32,423 bases of DNA. Source: DATHWB01 sp035460965. Lineage in GTDB: Bacteria; Actinomycetota; Acidimicrobiia; Spongiisociales; ZC4RG35. Where the stretch lies: positions 1 to 32,423 of the forward strand of contig DATHWB010000172.1 in the NCBI GenBank assembly GCA_035460965.1, written 5' to 3'. Position 1 is the first letter of the stretch; the number at the start of each line of letters is the position of its first letter. Positions 16,478 through 25,622 of the stretch are shown piece by piece. Position numbers and translations under genes: made by a program. The notes under the pieces are model-generated. The model saw only the letters and a list, made by a program, of their open reading frames with translations, had not been told where the DNA came from and did no database searches.

Positions 16478-18331
16478 TCAGAGGTCGGCGAGCAGCCGCA
16501 GCCGGTCGGTGAGCGAGTCCACGTCCAGCCCGATCGATTCCAGCACCGAGTCGGCGGAACCGAAGGGAAGGAAGGCGTCGGGCACGCCCAGCGGGTGGAC
16601 CCTCGCCGCTAGCCCCGTCCCGGCCAGCGACTCGAGCACCGCCGCCCCGAAGCCGCCGGACAGCACGTTGTCCTCGAGCGTGACCACGACCCGCGCACCG
16701 CTCACCCAATCCGACAGCCGCGGATCCAGTGGCTTCACCCACCGCGCGTTGACGACTCCGACGGAGATCCCGTCCTGATCGAGGCGACCTGCCACCTTCT
16801 GGGCCGTCTCCACGTGGCGCCCGTTGGCGAGGATCAGCAGGTCCTCGCCCGCCCGCAGCTCCGACCACTCCCCGACCGGCAGGCCGGCCACCGGAATGGA
16901 CGGGATCGACGTCGCCGCCGCCTTCGGGTATCGGATGGCCATCGGTCCGTCGTGCGTGGCGGCGGTCTCGATCATCCCGCAGAGATCGGCGGCGTCGGCG
17001 GGAGCACCCACCACCATGCCGGGAATCATGCGGAGGAAGGAGAGGTCGAAGACGCCGTGATGCGACGGGCCGTCGGGCCCGGTGACGCCGGATCGGTCGA
17101 TCAGGAACGTCACGGGCAGTCCGTGCAGGGCCACGTCCATCGTCATCTGGTCGATGGCGCGCTGCAGGAAGCTGGAGTAGATGGCGACGAACGGCCGCTT
17201 CCCTGCCATCGCCAATCCGGCAGCCAGGGTGACGGCGTGCTGCTCGGCGATGCCGCAGTCGATCACTCGGTCCGGATGCCGTTCGGCGACCTCACCCAAC
17301 CCGGTGGACGACACCATCGCAGCCGAGATCGCCACCACGTCCGGGTGCCGCTCCACGACCGACGCGAGGGCGCGGCCCGACACGTCGGTCAGCATCACCT
17401 CGGACTTGAGCGGGGCTCCGGTGGTGACGTCGAACCGACCCACCCCGTGCAGCTTGTCGACGCGGTCGTCGATCGCCGGCCTGTAGCCGCTTCCCTTCTC
17501 GGTGACGACGTGCACGACGACCGGCTCGTCGTAGCCCTTGGCGCGAGTGAGGGTCTCCTCGAGGAGCTCCAGGTCGTGCCCGTCGATCCGACCGGTGTAC
17601 TTGAGCCCGAGGGTGTCGAAGAACGTGGAGGGCTCGAGCATCTGCTTCACGGCCTCCTTGAACCGCGTGGCGAGTTCGTCCGCCGTGTCCCCGACGAGCG
17701 GCATGCCGCGCAGGATGCGACCCGAGGTGCGCTTGGCCCATTCGTATCGAGGGTCCATCCGGAGATGCGACAGGTTGGCGAGCATCGCCATCCCGCCGAT
17801 GGTCGGGCCGTACGAGTGGCCGTTGTCGTTCACCACGACGATCAGGCGGCGAGGCCGGGTGACGGCGATGTGGCTGAGCGCCTCGTACGCCATGCCCCCG
17901 GTGAGGGCACCGTCGCCGATGACGGCGATCGTCCAGTGTTCGGAGTCGGACAGGGCCCTCCCCAGGGCGTAGGACAACGAGGTGGAGGCGTGGGAGTTCT
18001 CGACGAAGTCGTGCTCGCTCTCCTCCCGCGACGGATACCCGCTCAGCCCACCGAACTCCCGCAGTCGGTCGAAGCCGTCCCGACGGCCGGTGAGGAGCTT
18101 GTGCACGTACGCCTGGTGCCCGACGTCCCACAGGATGCGATCCCGCGGGGAGTCGAAGACCCGGTGTAGGGCGATCGTCAGTTCGACGACCCCGAGGTTG
18201 GGAGAGAGATGGCCGCCGGTCTTGGAGATCTTGTCGAGAAGGAAGGTCCTGATCTCGCCGGCGAGCTGAGAGAGCTCGGCCGGTGAGAGGTGATCGAGAT
18301 CGGACGGGTTCTCGATCCTGGAGAGGATCAT
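16478..18331 (-). CDS. dxs: 1-deoxy-D-xylulose-5-phosphate synthase
   Basis: This 617-residue thiamine-diphosphate enzyme condenses pyruvate and glyceraldehyde-3-phosphate to DXP, the first step of the MEP isoprenoid pathway. It has WDVGHQAYVHKLLTGR (from 68), the ThDP motif GDGALTGGMAYEAL (139-152) to NDN (168-170), the transketolase-like central domain with CGIAEQHAV and DRSGVTGPDGPSHHGVFDLS, and a C-terminal domain from about 485. Length is standard. The ATG at 18331 has no Shine-Dalgarno; TACGCT lies 6 nt before it, so it may have its own leaderless transcript. It follows phoR by 66 nt on the same strand. Confidence 0.96.
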   Translation of the reverse strand: MILSRIENPSDLDHLSPAELSQLAGEIRTFLLDKISKTGGHLSPNLGVVELTIALHRVFDSPRDRILWDVGHQAYVHKLLTGRRDGFDRLREFGGLSGYPSREESEHDFVENSHASTSLSYALGRALSDSEHWTIAVIGDGALTGGMAYEALSHIAVTRPRRLIVVVNDNGHSYGPTIGGMAMLANLSHLRMDPRYEWAKRTSGRILRGMPLVGDTADELATRFKEAVKQMLEPSTFFDTLGLKYTGRIDGHDLELLEETLTRAKGYDEPVVVHVVTEKGSGYRPAIDDRVDKLHGVGRFDVTTGAPLKSEVMLTDVSGRALASVVERHPDVVAISAAMVSSTGLGEVAERHPDRVIDCGIAEQHAVTLAAGLAMAGKRPFVAIYSSFLQRAIDQMTMDVALHGLPVTFLIDRSGVTGPDGPSHHGVFDLSFLRMIPGMVVGAPADAADLCGMIETAATHDGPMAIRYPKAAATSIPSIPVAGLPVGEWSELRAGEDLLILANGRHVETAQKVAGRLDQDGISVGVVNARWVKPLDPRLSDWVSGARVVVTLEDNVLSGGFGAAVLESLAGTGLAARVHPLGVPDAFLPFGSADSVLESIGLDVDSLTDRLRLLADL

Positions 18332-18337
18332 GCCGAA

Positions 18338-18343
18338 AGCGTA
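18338..18343 (-). promoter_or_regulatory. Candidate -10 of a leaderless dxs promoter
   Basis: Minus-strand TACGCT is followed by TTCGGC and then the dxs ATG, with no ribosome-binding site between. The same hexamer sits 7-8 nt before ppk and the small lipoprotein gene. Confidence 0.45.
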
Positions 18344-18351
18344 GTTGCCGG

Positions 18352-18380
18352 CGCCACGCAGCGGCAGTCGGAGCGTGGCG
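18352..18380 (-). terminator. Stem-loop between phoR and dxs
   Basis: CGCCACGC (18352-18359) and GCGTGGCG (18373-18380) form an 8-bp perfect stem with a 13-nt loop, between the phoR stop and the dxs -10 candidate. It lacks a T-run, so it may slow or end the phoU-phoB-phoR message only partly. Confidence 0.35.
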
Positions 18381-18397
18381 GACCGGGGGTCGGCAGG

Positions 18398-20150
18398 TCA
18401 GCCGGTCGGGACGCCGGGAGAACCGTCCGGTCGGACGACCCGCGTCGGTAGCGGAAGGACCAGGTGGAAGGTGGAGCCGACTCCGAGCTCCGACTCGACG
18501 GACACCGAACCCCCGTGGGTCTCGGCGACGTGCTTGACGATCGCCAGCCCCAGCCCCGTGCCCCCCGTCTGTCGGGAGCGTGCGTCGTCGACCCGATAGA
18601 AGCGCTCGAAGACCCGACTCAGTGATCGCTGGGGAATCCCGACTCCGGTGTCCCTGACCATGACACGCACCGTGTCGCCTCCGGGCACCAGCCGGACGGT
18701 CACACGATCGCCCGGGTTGCTGTAGCGAATCCCGTTCGAGACGAGGTTCCGGACAGCCAGGCCCAGATCCGACGGCGAGCCGAGCACCACCGTCGGCACC
18801 AGGTCGGCGATCAGCTCGATGTCCTTCTCGGCGGCATCGGGACGCAGCCGTTCCAGCTCGTCTTCGATCACACGGTCGAGCCGCACATCCTCGGTTCCGC
18901 CGGTGGAGGTCTCCAACCGGGACAGATCGAGCAGGTCCCCGACGATCCTGGCCAACTGCAGCGCGGACTCGTGGACGAGACCGACGAAGCGAGGAGCGCG
19001 GTCCGGGTCGCGTTCCAGCGCCATCTGAAGCGTCTCGGAGGCGGCGAGGATCGATGCGATGGGCGTCTTCAGCTCGTGTGAGGCGTCCGCCACGAAGTCC
19101 CGCCGCATGCGCTCGAGACGCACCCGTTCGGTGATGTCCGAGAGAACGAGCAACACCCTCCCGTCGGGGAGGGGCGTGGCCAGAGCCCGCAACGCGGGCG
19201 AGGACCCGTGCGGTTCGACCGTCAACTCACCCGGTTCGCCCGTCTCCAGCGTCCCGCGGGCGAGGCGCTGCACGCCGGCCGGAGCCAGTTGGGCGAGACG
19301 CTCGGGCACGTCTCCGATCGCACCGCGCACGGTGCGATTGCCGTAGAGGATCGTCCCGTCCGAGGCGATCAGGATCACCCCCTGCGGGAGGGCGTCGAGG
19401 AGGGCCTGCAGGATCTCCCTCTCGCCCTCGGCTTCCACGACCCGGTCTCCCAGCTCGGACGCCATCTGCCCGATCGACAGTCCCAGCCGGTCCAGCTCGC
19501 GGATCGCCGACCGACGCGGGCGCATCTCCAGCCGACCGCCGGCCACCTGCCTGGCCACTTCGGTCAACTGCTGGATCGGTTGGCTCACGCGCCTGGCCAC
19601 CACGGCCATGATCAGGATCCCGACCACCCCGGCGATCAGGGCGGCGACCCCCACCCGGGTTCCAACCTCCGCCACCTCCGCCGCCAGGCGCTCCTCCGTG
19701 ATCGACAGTCGATACACCCGGCCCTCTTCCGAGTTCACCGCCACATAGGTCTGGAGCACCCCGGTGGTGTCGGACACGCGAGACTCCACCCCCGTTCCCG
19801 TCCGCAGGGCTTCGACCACCTCGGGCCGGGTGGCGTGGTTCTCCATCCCCGTCGCCTCGAAGGCGGAGTCGGCGAGCACGCCCCCGTCCGGGCCGATCAC
19901 GGTCAGTCGCGAGTCGAGCACCTCGGCCATCTCGTCGACCGCCCTGCCGAGACCGGCGTCGTCGACCTGGGCGAGGCCGATCCGGACGGATCGCACCTGT
20001 CGTTCCAGTGACTCGACCGCCTGCCGCCGCAGCACGGACTCGACCCCGTCGAGGGTGAGCAATCCGAAGAAGCCGATGAGAAGGATGAAGACGACGGCGT
20101 AGGTGGTCAGCAGCCGCCCGGCGAGCGTTCCCCGACCGGGCACACGGACT

Positions 20151-20158
<8 letters not shown>
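18398..20158 (-). CDS. phoR: Sensor histidine kinase, PhoR-like
   Basis: This 586-residue membrane kinase probably senses phosphate status together with Pst and PhoU and phosphorylates the adjacent regulator. Domains in order: membrane segment 16-36, extracytoplasmic domain 37-165, membrane segment 168-188, HAMP about 189-240, PAS-like 245-345, HisKA with the phospho-acceptor His361 in DASHELKTP, and HATPase with N box NLVSNGIRYSN (471-481), DTGVGIP (503-509), FERFYRVD and GTGLGLAI. Its ATG overlaps the response-regulator stop by 8 nt. PhoR/SenX3-type function is inferred from PhoU and the PHO box upstream of the operon. Confidence 0.9.
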
Positions 20159-20844
<686 letters not shown>

Positions 20845-20858
<14 letters not shown>

Positions 20859-21531
20859 GGCTCCCGAAGGCCTCCTCGTTGAAGTCGTGCATCTCACCGG
20901 TGACGAGGAACACGACCTGTTCCCCTATGTCCACCGCCTGGTCGCCGATCCGCTCGAGTGCACGGGCGGCCATCATCATGTGGGTCGCCCACTCCAGCAG
21001 TCGGGGGTCAGGGCCGCACGCCACCACCTCGCGATACATCCCCCGGTTGATCCGGTCGACCGGCTCGTCCATCGCCGGAAGCAGCCGGGCCTCGTCGGCG
21101 TCGCGGCGCACGAACGCGTGGGAGGCGGTCCGGATCATCGGCCTCACCAGATCGCCCATCTCCCGAATCTGTTCGGTGATCCGATCGCTGGTGGGGAGTC
21201 CGGTCGTGAGTCGCGCCAGTTTGGCGATGTTGACACACTGATCACCGGTACGCTCCAGCGTCTGGTTCAGATGGAGGACCGCGGACATCAGGCGCAGGTC
21301 GCCGCCCATCGGCTGCTGTCGGGCCATCAAGTTGATCCAGCGGGTGTGGATGGCGTGGTGGGCCCTGTCGACGTCGTCGTCCTCGGCAACGACCGCCGCC
21401 GCCAACTGCTCGTCACCGGTGACGAGGGCCTCGACCGCCTGCCCGACCATTCGCTCCGCCCGATCGGCGATGTCGAGCATCTGCGCTTCGAGATCCTCGA
21501 GTTCCTTGTGAAAGTGAGTGCGGGTGTCCAT
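20845..21531 (-). CDS. phoU: Phosphate signalling protein PhoU
   Basis: This 228-residue cytoplasmic protein links Pst transport to PhoR kinase activity. It is all-helical with two repeated PhoU domains; metal-binding-type E/D clusters such as TRTHFHKELEDLE at the start and FLVTGEMHDFNEE at the end are visible. Of three in-frame starts (21576, 21537, 21531), 21531 agrees best with family N-termini (M-x-T-R-x-x-F). It heads the phoU-phoB-phoR operon, with a near-perfect PHO box 170 nt upstream. It is not in the pst operon, which lies 10 kb downstream. Confidence 0.92.
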
Positions 21532-21703
21532 CGTCATCTCGCTTGCCGGTCTTCGCCATCTCGCTCGTCGTCTCACGCCGAGGATCCTCGGTGTCGACCG
21601 GCGTGGGAAACTCTATCGGTGAGGTCGACCTCACACCGTGCGCCGCCGTGCGGAGCGTCCCGGGGAACGCTACGGACGACGGATGACCAGGACCCAGCGC
21701 CCG

Positions 21704-21721
21704 GGTGAACGCCGGGTGAAC
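21704..21721 (-). promoter_or_regulatory. Near-perfect PHO box upstream of phoU
   Basis: Minus-strand GTTCACC (21721-21715), CGGC, GTTCACC (21710-21704): two identical 7-mers with an 11-nt period, and the next base is C in both. This equals the core of the Streptomyces PhoP-binding direct repeat. It lies between the ppk stop and the phoU start and points to control of the signalling operon by its own regulator. Confidence 0.75.
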
Positions 21722-21735
21722 GTTCGAGACGGCGG

Positions 21736-23784
21736 CTACTCGACGGTGGCGACCGCCCTGGCCTCGGCGAGCCCCTGCAGGGTGGTGTGCGTGTCGACAC
21801 CGAGCACCGTGGGCACCTTCGACCACACCCCGTCTGCTCCGAGCTCCCACGCCAGCGAGTCGTCGGCCAGGCACACCTCGAGGATCTCGTCGAGACGAAA
21901 CTGGAGGTCGGGGTCCTCGACCGGTGCCAATGCTTCCACCCGCCGATCCAGGTTCCTCTGCATCAGGTCCGCCGACCCGATGAGATACGTGCGATCGTGG
22001 CCGCGGGCGCCGAACCGGTAGATCCGCGAGTGCTCGAGGTAACGGCCCACGATCGATCGGACGACGATCCTCTCGCTCAACCCGGGCACGCCCGGGACGA
22101 GACAGCAGATCCCGCGAACGACCAGTTCGACCCGACAGCCCGCCTGCGAGGCCGCGTACAACTCGTCGACCATCCCCGGATCGACCAGTGAGTTCATCTT
22201 CATCGTGATGTGCCCCGAGGAGCCCTTGGCGACCTCTGCCCGGATCAGCGAGGTGAGTTCGGATCGGACCGTCATCGGGCTGACGACGAGCTTGCGGTAT
22301 CTCCGCTGCTGGGAGTACCCGGTGAGGAAGTTGAAGAGGTCGGTGAGATCCGCCCCGATGTCGGGGTCGGCGGTGAACAGTCCGATGTCCTCGTAGATGC
22401 GGGCGGTGGAGTCGTTGTAGTTGCCTGTCCCGATGTGGGCGTACCGGGTGATGGTGTCGCCCTCGTCACGGACGACCAGCGTGATCTTGGTGTGGGTCTT
22501 GAGGCCGACCACTCCATACACCACGTGGACCCCCGCGTCCTCGAGCTTCTGGGCCCACTCGATGTTGCGCTCCTCGTCGAAGCGCGCCTTCAACTCCACG
22601 AGCGCCACGACCTGTTTCCCCTCGTCGGCCGCCTCCATCAGCGCCCGCATGATCGGACTGTCCTTTGAGGTCCGGTAGAGAGTCATCTTGATGGCGAGCA
22701 CGCTGGGGTCGCGGGCGGCCTGGTCGAGAAACTCTGCCACCGACGTGGTGAACGACCCGTAGGGGTGGTGGACCAGCACGTCGCCGCTGCGGATCGTCGA
22801 GAAGAAGTCGGGGGCTTCCCCGCCCCGTACCGCCAACCGGGGTTGGGTGGTCCAGGTCCAGCGCTCCCACAGGAGGTCGGTACGGGGCAGCTCGGCGACC
22901 ACCGACAGGCCCGCCAGACCCAGGGGCCCCGACACGCGGACCACATCGGTCGTCTCGATGGACATCTCCCGAACGAGGAGATCGAGAACCTCCGAGGACA
23001 TGGTCTCGTGCACCTCGAGCCGCACCACGCGTCCGAACCGCCCCCTCGTCAGCTCGGACTCGATCGTCTGCAGCAGATCGCCTCCCTGGTCTTCCTCGAT
23101 CTCGAAGTCGGCGTTGCGGGTGACGCGGAAGACGTGGTGCTCGACGATCTCCATGCCCGGGAACAGCTCTCCCAGATGCGACGCGATCAACTGCTCCAAC
23201 GGGACGAACCGCTCGCCATCCGGCATGACCACGAACCGGGGGAGGATCGGAGGAACCTTGACCCGGGCGAACCTGGTCTGGCCGGTGTCCCTGTTCCTGA
23301 CGAGGATCGCCAGGTTGAGGGAGAGGTTGGAGATGTAGGGGAACGGATGAGCCGGGTCCACGGCGAGCGGCGTCACGACCGGGAAGACCCGGGAACGGAA
23401 CTGTTCGTCGAGGTACAGCCGGTCGTCGTCGTCGAGCGTCTCGTAGTCGCCGAAGCGGATGCCGGCGTCTGACATCCTCGGTGCCAATTGGCCGAGAAAC
23501 AGGGCGTCGGCACGCTTGTACTGGTCGGCCACGATCGGCGCGATGCGGTCGAGTTGCTCGGCTGGAGACATCCCGTCGGCAGAGAGTGAGCGGACCCCGA
23601 GCGCCACCTGCTCCTTGAGACCCGCCACGCGCACCATGAAGAACTCGTCCAGGTTGCCCGACCAGATCGACAGGAACCGCACCCGTTCCAGCAATGGGAC
23701 GGTGTCGTCCTCGGCCAGCGCCAACACGCGGGCATTGAAATCGAGCCACGACAGCTCTCGGTTGAGGTACCGCTCCTGGTCCAC
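21736..23784 (-). CDS. ppk: Polyphosphate kinase 1
   Basis: This 682-residue enzyme makes polyphosphate from ATP. Visible family parts: N-terminal ERYLNRELSWLDFNARVL, the two HxK/PLD-type catalytic histidines in GLKTHTK (His431) and YLEHSRIY (His585), YAHIGTGNYND, and ISSAD-like IGSADLMQRNLDRRVE. The positions match His435 and His592 of the E. coli enzyme. I chose the GTG at 23784, which begins the conserved sequence; a longer frame to 23826 would start inside the PHO-box-like region. There is no Shine-Dalgarno, but TACGCT lies 7 nt upstream. It sits between the TetR gene and phoU, and is probably part of the phosphate-starvation response. Confidence 0.95.
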   Translation of the reverse strand: MDQERYLNRELSWLDFNARVLALAEDDTVPLLERVRFLSIWSGNLDEFFMVRVAGLKEQVALGVRSLSADGMSPAEQLDRIAPIVADQYKRADALFLGQLAPRMSDAGIRFGDYETLDDDDRLYLDEQFRSRVFPVVTPLAVDPAHPFPYISNLSLNLAILVRNRDTGQTRFARVKVPPILPRFVVMPDGERFVPLEQLIASHLGELFPGMEIVEHHVFRVTRNADFEIEEDQGGDLLQTIESELTRGRFGRVVRLEVHETMSSEVLDLLVREMSIETTDVVRVSGPLGLAGLSVVAELPRTDLLWERWTWTTQPRLAVRGGEAPDFFSTIRSGDVLVHHPYGSFTTSVAEFLDQAARDPSVLAIKMTLYRTSKDSPIMRALMEAADEGKQVVALVELKARFDEERNIEWAQKLEDAGVHVVYGVVGLKTHTKITLVVRDEGDTITRYAHIGTGNYNDSTARIYEDIGLFTADPDIGADLTDLFNFLTGYSQQRRYRKLVVSPMTVRSELTSLIRAEVAKGSSGHITMKMNSLVDPGMVDELYAASQAGCRVELVVRGICCLVPGVPGLSERIVVRSIVGRYLEHSRIYRFGARGHDRTYLIGSADLMQRNLDRRVEALAPVEDPDLQFRLDEILEVCLADDSLAWELGADGVWSKVPTVLGVDTHTTLQGLAEARAVATVE

Positions 23785-23791
23785 GTCGATG

Positions 23792-23824
23792 AGCGTAGAG
23801 GCGCAGGGTGTCCGGTAGGTGAAC
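23792..23824 (-). promoter_or_regulatory. Putative Pho-controlled, leaderless promoter of ppk
   Basis: Minus-strand GTTCACC (23824-23818), four bases and GGACACC (23813-23807) give an 11-nt-period repeat with a degenerate second unit. TACGCT (23797-23792) follows after 9 nt, and the ppk GTG begins 7 nt after that. The 9-nt spacing equals that at the pstB site. Confidence 0.55.
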
Positions 23825-23834
23825 ACCCGCCCGG

Positions 23835-23966
23835 TCAGGGCCGCAGGCCTCCGAGGAGGAAGCGTTCGAGGTCACCCACCACCTCGGGGAAGCGACCCTC
23901 CGGGTCGGGGGAAGCGATGAGGATCTTGGCGGCGGCCATGATCAGTTCGTTCATGAACCGGCCGGC
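23835..23966 (-). pseudogene. Stranded C-terminal tail of the TetR gene, after an in-frame TAG
   Basis: Directly after the TAG at 23969-23967 the same frame stays open for 43 codons to a TGA at 23835-23837. About 85% of third positions are G or C and the translation (AGRFMNELIMAAAKIL, then a region ending FLLGGLRP) looks like the last helices of an AcrR/TetR ligand domain. With it the gene would be 206 codons, normal for the family. This is either a recent nonsense mutation, a base error, or readthrough. Confidence 0.6.
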
Positions 23967-24455
23967 CTAATCCGGGGACATCGGTCTGAACCTGCCTGCC
24001 TCGACTCCGAGCATCCAGGAGGCGGTCATCTCCCTGGCCAGGTCGGCGTGGGCCGCACGAATCCTGTCCTGGGCATCCGCCGACAGGCGCGGCAATTCCC
24101 GATGGAGGATCACACCCAGGACCGGGTCCCCGATGACGAACTCCACCGTGGCGGACGCCAACGCCAGGATGCGCTCCTCGGCGTCCTGCACGTCTGCCAC
24201 GGCCTCGATCATCTCGTCGACCACGACCGGGAGGCGCTCCTCCACGAGCGACGCGATCAAGTCGTCCTTGTCGCGGAAGTACTCGTACAACGTGGTCCGA
24301 CCGATCCCCGCCGTGTGGGCCACCTCGGCCAGTGAGATGTCCGCCGATCCCATCTCGGCCAGGATCTCGTGGGCGGCATCGACGATGTCGCTCCTGGTGA
24401 GCGCCTTGTGGGCTTCGATGGTTTCGGCGCGGATTCTCGGCATCGCAGACGACAT
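23967..24455 (-). CDS. TetR/AcrR-family transcriptional regulator, interrupted by stop
   Basis: As read, it encodes 162 residues: an N-terminal helix-turn-helix (about 20-68; ISLAEVAHTAGIGRTTLYEYFRDKDDLIASLVEE) typical of TetR regulators, and most of the ligand-binding domain. An in-frame TAG at 23969-23967 cuts it about 43 codons short of the expected length of about 200. The ATG at 24455 is preceded by AGGCGAG. It follows the fabH-like gene by 32 nt on the same strand, so it probably regulates that operon or lipid metabolism; the ligand is not known. Truncation may impair dimerisation, which in this family uses the last two helices. Confidence 0.85.
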   Translation of the reverse strand: MSSAMPRIRAETIEAHKALTRSDIVDAAHEILAEMGSADISLAEVAHTAGIGRTTLYEYFRDKDDLIASLVEERLPVVVDEMIEAVADVQDAEERILALASATVEFVIGDPVLGVILHRELPRLSADAQDRIRAAHADLAREMTASWMLGVEAGRFRPMSPD

Positions 24456-24487
24456 TCTCGCCTGCGGGAGGCGGGAACGAAAGCCGC

Positions 24488-25549
24488 TCAGGCGTGGCGG
24501 TAGAGCATGGCACCCCAGTGGGCGCCCGCCCCGAACGCGGTGAAGCAGACGAGGCTGCCCGGTTCGATCCGTCCGGACTCCCGCAGCTCGTGATACAGGA
24601 TCGGCAGAGTGGCGGCGGTGGTGTTGCCCCAGCGGGCGATGTTGGACGGGACCAACCGCTCGTCGGCGCCGAGCTGACGACGCACCCCCGCCAGGATGCG
24701 GTCGTTGGCCTGGTGGGCGATCACCACGTCCAGATCGCCGATCGAATGGCTGGATTTCTCCAGCACTTCGGCGATCGCCTCGGGCATCAGCCGGACGGCC
24801 TGCCGGTACAAGCCACCACCGTCCATCCGGGGGATCTGGAGGCCGGCGGCGAGCATCGCCTCGTCGACGTACGGACGGGAGCGAAACCCGAGGTCGCCTC
24901 CCAGGATCAGATCGAAGTGGTTGCCGTCGGTATGCAGCACCGAACCGAGGAACCCGGCACCCGGGGCGTCGGCGCGCTGCACGACCACTGCCCCGCCTCC
25001 GTCGCCGAACAACACGCTCCACGATCGGTGGGCGGTGGCCAGCGCCCACTCCTCCGACGTGGGTGCTCGGTCGGTGTAGCCGAGCACGATGTTCCAGGCA
25101 TCTCCCCAGGGAAGGTACCCGGCGTGCACTTCGGCCCCTGCCACCACCACCGTGTCGGCGCGATCGGAGGTGATCAACGCCACCGCCAGGTCGAGTCCGT
25201 AGAGGAATCCGCTGCACTGTTGGCGGAGGTCGAACGCCGCGACCGTCCCGAGGCCGAGTCCACGCTGGACGAGCGGGGCGATCCCCGGGTTGAGGAGGTC
25301 GGGTGTCATCGTGGCCGTGACCAGTGCGTCGACGTTCGATGCGTCGACCCCGGCGTCGTCCAGGGCCATCCGGGCCGCCTCCACCGCCAGGTCGCTCGCC
25401 CCGGTGCCCGGGTCGACGAAACGGCGCTGTGCCACCCCGCTGCGCGACCGGATCCACTCGTCCGACGTGTCCATGATCCGACCCAGTGCCTCGTTGGTCA
25501 CGAGGTTGGGCGGGAGGGCGATACCGCTGCCGGTGATGATGACCGCCAC
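24488..25549 (-). CDS. 3-oxoacyl-ACP synthase III-like (FabH family)
   Basis: This 353-residue condensing enzyme of thiolase fold, KAS III branch, would condense an acyl primer with malonyl-ACP. The catalytic triad is present: Cys112 in QQCSGFLYGL, His279 in IAHQAND and Asn309 in ARWGNTTAAT. The protein is about 35 residues longer than typical FabH (317 in E. coli), mostly an insert at about 145-175 (YLPWGDAWN to ATAHR) and a second at about 205-235. It could therefore be a specialised KAS III rather than the housekeeping initiator. I chose the GTG at 25549, with CGAGGAC just before; a frame to 25630 would overlap the divergent gene. It is followed by the TetR gene. Confidence 0.85.
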   Translation of the reverse strand: MAVIITGSGIALPPNLVTNEALGRIMDTSDEWIRSRSGVAQRRFVDPGTGASDLAVEAARMALDDAGVDASNVDALVTATMTPDLLNPGIAPLVQRGLGLGTVAAFDLRQQCSGFLYGLDLAVALITSDRADTVVVAGAEVHAGYLPWGDAWNIVLGYTDRAPTSEEWALATAHRSWSVLFGDGGGAVVVQRADAPGAGFLGSVLHTDGNHFDLILGGDLGFRSRPYVDEAMLAAGLQIPRMDGGGLYRQAVRLMPEAIAEVLEKSSHSIGDLDVVIAHQANDRILAGVRRQLGADERLVPSNIARWGNTTAATLPILYHELRESGRIEPGSLVCFTAFGAGAHWGAMLYRHA

Positions 25550-25609
25550 GTCAGTCCTCGGGGTTCCCGTCGACCACGCCGTCCCTTTCTGGGATGTCGG
25601 AGCGAATCC

Positions 25610-25615
25610 TACGAT
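25610..25615 (+). promoter_or_regulatory. Candidate -10 for the DUF3159 gene, leaderless spacing
   Basis: TACGAT is followed by 7 nt (CGAGGCG) and then the ATG at 25623. The intervening GAGG could be a Shine-Dalgarno if transcription began further upstream, but the distance resembles the three TACGCT sites at dxs, ppk and the small lipoprotein. Confidence 0.35.
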
Positions 25616-25622
25616 CGAGGCG

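Noticed and set aside
23872..24513. A 213-codon minus-strand frame over the TetR gene
   Set aside because: It is in another frame from the clear helix-turn-helix and is Arg/Gly-rich. It is not a frameshifted TetR; the true frame is unbroken apart from the TAG.
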